Origin: Tetraselmis striata | Taxonomy: Eukaryota; Chlorophyta; Chlorodendrophyceae; Chlorodendrales; Chlorodendraceae | Length of the DNA: 64,000 nucleotides | Direction of reading: 5' to 3' | Assembly: GCA_006384855.1 (NCBI GenBank) | Contig: VCJN01000349.1 | Coordinates: 62,001 to 126,000, forward strand | In this document: one piece after another, positions 59,701-64,000 of the stretch | Layout of the letters: every line of letters starts with the position of its first letter | Numbering within the stretch: position 1 is the stretch's first letter | The notes under the pieces: model-generated | The model's database searches: none | The model's input: the letters and a program-made list of their open reading frames with translations, nothing else | Told to the model about the DNA's origin: nothing | Program-made: the position numbers and the translations under genes

Positions 59701-60220
59701 GGTAAAGGCCGTTGTAGCCTCTCAGGCGCACCACTCCTGCGTCCATGGTCACAGTGCCATAATCAGTTCCACCCGGAAAGTGAATGGTACCAGGCAGATG
59801 TTTCTGTAGCCATGACACGCTGAGTAGTCTGCCTACACCCATGGAATTCGTGTTGAGCAGGGATGGACAATAAACAGCTGGCATTCGCAAAGTGCAGTAG
59901 CCACCAGAGGTGAGTGTTGCCCTAATAGCCACAGTGCCGCTGCCCTCGATGACGGTGCCTACGCCACCAAGTTCGCCCTTGTTCGACTCGATTCGAAATG
60001 TTTCGAAGTCGGATTTATGTGCCGTGACATTCTGGGGAGCGCAAGCAGAGTCTGCGATCCATGCCTGGCTGACACTTGGGGCGTTACTCAGTTTTGAGAA
60101 AAATGCCACGAGGGTTGGGGGAGCAGTGGTAAGGGTGGTCACCCCACTGAGAAGCATCTCCTCCTCCTCGAGGGTCAGCTCGTCGCCGGCGTCGGTGTCG
60201 TCGCTCGGCTGGTCGGTCAC
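56786..60220 (-). CDS. copia pol (protease, integrase, reverse transcriptase, RNase H)
   Basis: 1,144 residues in the same frame as gag and shortly after it. An aspartic-protease-like AWIDSACAPQN motif comes first, then a gag-pre-integrase zinc region (LWHKRLGHPGMG, CHSCLLNK). The DDE integrase has DTLGPI, RFDRDSIFE and KIERPWR. The RT spans QWVFVAKAAPDG to the YVDDM catalytic site with CMYGLRQSGR. RNase H has GYADADFA, TVDAETVSL and DRTKHIDVKWHFVKD. The length and domain order are those of a complete copia pol. Confidence 0.95.
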   Translation of the reverse strand: MTDQPSDDTDAGDELTLEEEEMLLSGVTTLTTAPPTLVAFFSKLSNAPSVSQAWIADSACAPQNVTAHKSDFETFRIESNKGELGGVGTVIEGSGTVAIRATLTSGGYCTLRMPAVYCPSLLNTNSMGVGRLLSVSWLQKHLPGTIHFPGGTDYGTVTMDAGVVRLRGYNGLYLLDLAPADGAAPTHAGQQDSIAMLSATVKDSAVLWHKRLGHPGMGTVQAQHHNGVPAVPAFPTDVRNLPCHSCLLNKATAAIANREPTALPDACCSQLSVDTLGPIHITSPGGYRWTISIICRLSRFQWHRHLRTKEAAEVLTAMRSMLNEVRHYYLKYWAESSGPFAPEVRFDRDSIFETDAMDALVGGIGGRTEWTAPYYHHQHGKIERPWRTIRDSATSMMADMSVPSRLWATAISTAFWLKNRRAVTAAGNSDGRQTPLSVLTKGNVDSHIDKARVYGCKVFVKVPDGTRKKLDSKAWTGIFVGYPGSAPGWMVLNPTTGRVTVSVHVRFLENESGFAPDPHTDSSIILEAEEEQPTVEMDLDEQQEHPAQTGISDQHSRPIRERRPPARYQAMMACGSICLDRDPSDPQPDYASYPPDPSGESNMQQTVALLSAAGIPTPRNFKEAMSPEFRDLWKPAIHKEYEGLMANRTWELVDCPPGATILPNQWVFVAKAAPDGTLDKAKARAVVCGNYQKDGDTCKETYAPVIRISSLRVFFTIVAAMQLHLRQLDAVAAYLNASIPADEYLYMRQLQGFDDGSGRVCRLLKCMYGLRQSGRYWCKLLAMWLISVGWIQCKADPCIFILRQGEIYAAMGVYVDDMELAGNDDTWLDSFETDLRNRFVVKRQHDPWVIGMSVSYDRPNRRITLTQTAYIKEILERFGMLDCKKSDVPMVADFCKQPLTSVSESPLLDADGRSQYVRLMGCLLYVSTCTRPDITTALSILGSVQKEPRVMHMTALKKVLRYLKGTMHRGITLGADSTDNLRLVGYADADFAADLIQRRSRGGYLFRLGDHGACSYKSALMPTATQETGGGIAQSTVDAETVSLAQAIKDGIHLKMLVSEILGSPVQPLIMMEDNQGAISYATNAVISDRTKHIDVKWHFVKDHVEAGTVRVNYIATDLNTADMMTKPLPRPALEKHARFAMGW

Positions 60221-60277
60221 AGCTGCAGTGTTGTCGTCCTCGAACGCCGCGAGAGCAGCACCAGTCGACGCCTTAGT

Positions 60278-61612
60278 CTAAGAGTCTCCGGGGTACTTGA
60301 TTTTCAGGGCCTTGATTTTGGCGCGCTGAAAAGTCAGAATAACCGAGTCACTCGCAGTGCATTGGCTAGTTAGGTGCTTCTCGCCACAAGATCCACACTT
60401 GCCGAACCATGGCGACTTGTGAATCCTGCGAGCAGTCCTAGGCGGGTTCTGAGCTGTGAGAAATGCCGCAGTACCCACCGAAGGTGCGGGAGCTGAAGGA
60501 GCTGGTGTGGAACACAGTTTGGCATGGACACGGAGTTCGGCGAACAGCTCTGCCGCGGTACACCGATGTAAGTCGACATTCCCTGCGACGACTGTCTTGA
60601 TAGTATCGTATTTTGCGGGAAGTGCATTGAGCACTGTCGGTATCAGTAAGGAGTCGCGGAGCTGCTCGGTGACCTCCATAGCTGCGTCGTATGCCTGGAT
60701 AGCCTCCCATTTGCGGTCGAGGAAGTCGACAAGTGACTCCGTCGAGTTCTTGTCGAGTGTGCGATTCACTTCGTCGAGCAGTGACATGGTGTGGTGTACG
60801 TCCTGTCTGTCGAGACGATGGCACATATTGTCCCATGCTATCGCACCCCGGTTGACCGCAGTGGACTGAGAGAGGTTCTTGAGTTCCGAGGTGGCACTCG
60901 GGTGGTGCTGGGCGATCTGCACCAGCGTGTGATAGAGGTATGATTGAAGCTGTGGGTCGATGTTGGGATCGTTCGGGTCAAGTAGAATCATCTGTTCCAT
61001 CACCTCCGGCACAGAAGTGTTGATGAAGGATAGGAAAAGATGTTTCCACGTTGTGAAGTCTGAGCTCCTCTGGAGCATCGGTGGTGTGAACTTCAGTGCC
61101 CTACCCAGCTGGTCGATGCCTCGTTGTGGTCCCCGTCGGGCCCAGATGCGGCCATCCGCAAGGTCCGCAGCGCTGATGGTCTGGCGTCTCGCGGGTGCAC
61201 GATAAGGCGCGGACACGCCGAGGTAGCCTGTCCGTCCGGTAGCTCTATCGACTGAGGTTCGCGACTGTGGCGGTGGTGGCGCAGCTGTCGGAGACTGTCC
61301 AGCTGTCGGGGTATGTCGAGACATGGACGCAAACATCCGTCTGACATCAGCCATCAGGTCCCGTTGCTCCGCCATAAAGTCGGCCTGACTTTGAGACAGT
61401 TGATCCGTGACAGCGTGCATCTCGCTCTGCATCTCTCCGTGCTGGAAGTCTTGTCGTTGCTCCAGGTTAGATATCTGATGCTCTAGCCTGGCCACTAGGT
61501 CTAGTCTCGGTTGATCGGAAGATCCTGGAAGAGACTTGCCAGTGTCGACAGCAATGCCAAGTCCCGGGGGAATAGGAGTGTTGCCTGGTCGAGTGGGTGA
61601 GTCGTCTGCCAT
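60278..61612 (-). CDS. copia gag
   Basis: 444 residues starting MADDSPTRPG. Coiled-coil-like segments (SNLEQRQDFQHGEMQSEMHA) precede a gag-polyprotein region typical of copia elements (MEQMILLDPND, then TLDKNSTESLVDFLDRKWEA and NALPAKYDTI). A zinc knuckle C-X2-C-X4-H-X4-C (CGSCGEKHLTSQC) lies near the C-terminus. It would form the virus-like particle and bind element RNA. Confidence 0.92.
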   Translation of the reverse strand: MADDSPTRPGNTPIPPGLGIAVDTGKSLPGSSDQPRLDLVARLEHQISNLEQRQDFQHGEMQSEMHAVTDQLSQSQADFMAEQRDLMADVRRMFASMSRHTPTAGQSPTAAPPPPQSRTSVDRATGRTGYLGVSAPYRAPARRQTISAADLADGRIWARRGPQRGIDQLGRALKFTPPMLQRSSDFTTWKHLFLSFINTSVPEVMEQMILLDPNDPNIDPQLQSYLYHTLVQIAQHHPSATSELKNLSQSTAVNRGAIAWDNMCHRLDRQDVHHTMSLLDEVNRTLDKNSTESLVDFLDRKWEAIQAYDAAMEVTEQLRDSLLIPTVLNALPAKYDTIKTVVAGNVDLHRCTAAELFAELRVHAKLCSTPAPSAPAPSVGTAAFLTAQNPPRTARRIHKSPWFGKCGSCGEKHLTSQCTASDSVILTFQRAKIKALKIKYPGDS

Positions 61613-62023
61613 GTCGATGTTGTCCCAGCTGCCCCAGTGAGAAACGCGTTCTGTCGGCCAAACCAGCTGTCACAGACCAAGTAGCAAACTGTGGAAGTCA
61701 GTCTGACCTCCCGCTCCGCAGCTCCGGTGCCTGTATGTGCGTTGCGCGTCACTCACACCACACCCCGCTCCGGCTGACGCTGATATCCTGCGGCTGCAGA
61801 AGTCACCAGGGATACAAGCTAGCCAAAGAGAACGTGGTATAGATGAGGACTCTGGTGTTCGAATTCTGTCTACGTCTGTCTAAAATTTTGAATAACTAAT
61901 AACTAAGCACAATGGAGTTTTGTGTTCGAATCTCGGAGACTCGACTCGGCCTCGGAGGCTCGAGGATCTCGCCCAGGACGAGATATACTTGCACACTTCT
62001 AGAATGTGTGAGGGCCCATAACC

Positions 62024-62338
62024 TGAACGGCTCAACCGATGAGTGATGGAAGGTGGAAGTGCTCGGAGCTACTTACAGTGGGTGCAGCGAGCCGGGCTCG
62101 AGCTGCTGGGACTAATGAAGTGAGTAGAGCAGCTGCGCGGGCCGAGCCTATTAGGATGGGCGGGGCGCGCGCACTAGCAGCGTGCTGATACTAGTCCTGT
62201 AATCTACGATATCTACAGTACTATTGTCTTGTCTTGCTCGGGTCGGATGTGAAGTCCGGACGCGCACGCAGCACGCCATCTACTGATATTGGTATCAGTA
62301 GATTGCCAGAAGGACCTGTCAGAGCACATACTCCAACA
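62024..62338 (-). repeat. 5' LTR of the copia element
   Basis: 315 bp, TG...CA on either strand. It includes a CTGATATTGGTATCAG palindrome near 62283. Confidence 0.93.
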
Positions 62339-62343
62339 CTGTC

Positions 62344-62778
62344 GGCCGCAACCGCGGACGGGCATTGCCCGTTCGGCTCACGGAGGGGGGCGAATGTTGA
62401 CATCAGTGTTGGTACACTACTGCATATGTACAATGTAGCTAGGGTATGCCTAAGAACTTTAGCACTTGTCATCATGCATAGTACATGTAGGAATACATGT
62501 GTGCATTGCAATGCCATAGGTAATTTGTCAAGACCCAAGAAAACACGCACACGGCCCATCGGTCGCTCCGTGTACTCGTAAACATTGGGCATCCACTGGC
62601 CAACTTATACATGGGAGATCAAATGGATACACGCGGTTGCCTAGGGCTTGGCCCATGCAGCCGTTTACATGTGTACATGGTCGATTGCGGATCAAGCAGC
62701 AGGTTTGTTTGGACCAAGCAGCATGCCTCGTATATTTACATGGTGGCTGACTTTTCTGTGCCATCAGGGGCGGCCGCA
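62344..62778. other. Gap right of the copia element, 3' flank of the Nudix-Janus gene
   Basis: A small hairpin (ACGGGCATTGCCCGTTC) lies near 62357. No gene is seen. Confidence 0.45.

Positions 62779-64000
<1,222 letters not shown>

Larger units (their letters stand above)
56402..62338 (-). mobile_element. Ty1/copia LTR retrotransposon, looks whole and young
   Basis: Two LTRs of exactly 315 bp (56402-56716 and 62024-62338) begin TG and end CA. The 5-bp CTGTC lies on both sides (56397-56401 and 62339-62343). The LTRs differ at only three positions, about 1%, so the insertion is recent. A purine-rich tract (GAGGGGGGC on -) abuts the 3' LTR. The interior holds gag and pol in the order protease, integrase, reverse transcriptase, RNase H, which defines the copia group. 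Both ORFs are open. Confidence 0.95.

Overview
The window looks like nuclear DNA of a GC-rich green alga (Chlorophyta). Host genes are split by many short introns. TGTAA-type poly(A) signals follow several genes, and conserved eukaryotic genes are present: HBS1-like GTPase, Kdo8P synthase, GATA factor and GT47 exostosin. A Kdo8P synthase with introns fits a plant or algal wall or theca pathway. The species cannot be named from sequence alone. A striking base-level trait is more than twenty G or C homopolymers of about 15-28 nt, many inside introns.

Layout: 1-983 holds the 3' end of an unrecognised membrane-anchored gene (+). 2359-3212 is a GATA zinc-finger gene (-). 4142-9867 is a decayed DIRS-type retroelement. 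11118-13212 is an exostosin/GT47 gene (-). 13915-22000 is a transposon cluster: a 1,033-bp TIR element (TSD TAA) sits inside the end of a tyrosine-recombinase (YR) element, followed by a 5'-truncated LINE and a second, non-coding split-repeat element. 22760-31830 is satellite-rich, with two arrays of one minisatellite carrying the same inverted terminus, a three-copy ~370-bp tandem repeat, and a few hypothetical or transposon-derived genes. 31915-35056 holds two abutting hAT-like elements, followed by a LINE fragment with an R2-type endonuclease domain and a 13-bp target duplication.

37515-42549 is a 14-exon HBS1-like gene (+). 43859-45308 is a Kdo8P synthase gene (-). 45776-52640 is a head-to-tail array of YR elements that carry a gag-like ORF and a recombinase ORF but no reverse transcriptase. 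52883-56103 is a decayed TNP2-like (CACTA-type) transposon. 56402-62338 is a whole-looking, young Ty1/copia element with identical-length LTRs and a perfect 5-bp TSD. 62779-64000 is a host gene (-) that joins a NudC-like Nudix domain to a Janus/phosphohistidine-phosphatase domain in one reading frame.

The most interesting points are the Nudix-Janus fusion, the reverse-transcriptase-less YR elements with PAT-like split direct repeats (A1-ORF1-ORF2-B1-A2-B2), the nested TIR element with its 64-bp palindrome and repeated TGATGAC-type motif, the satellite arrays bounded by inverted termini, and an Asn-to-Ser change in the HBS1 G4 motif. Three host genes (exostosin, Kdo8P synthase, Nudix-Janus) each show one apparent frame jump in otherwise well-kept sequence. 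Together with the homopolymer richness this suggests consensus-sequence indels rather than true pseudogenes, but the window alone cannot prove it.
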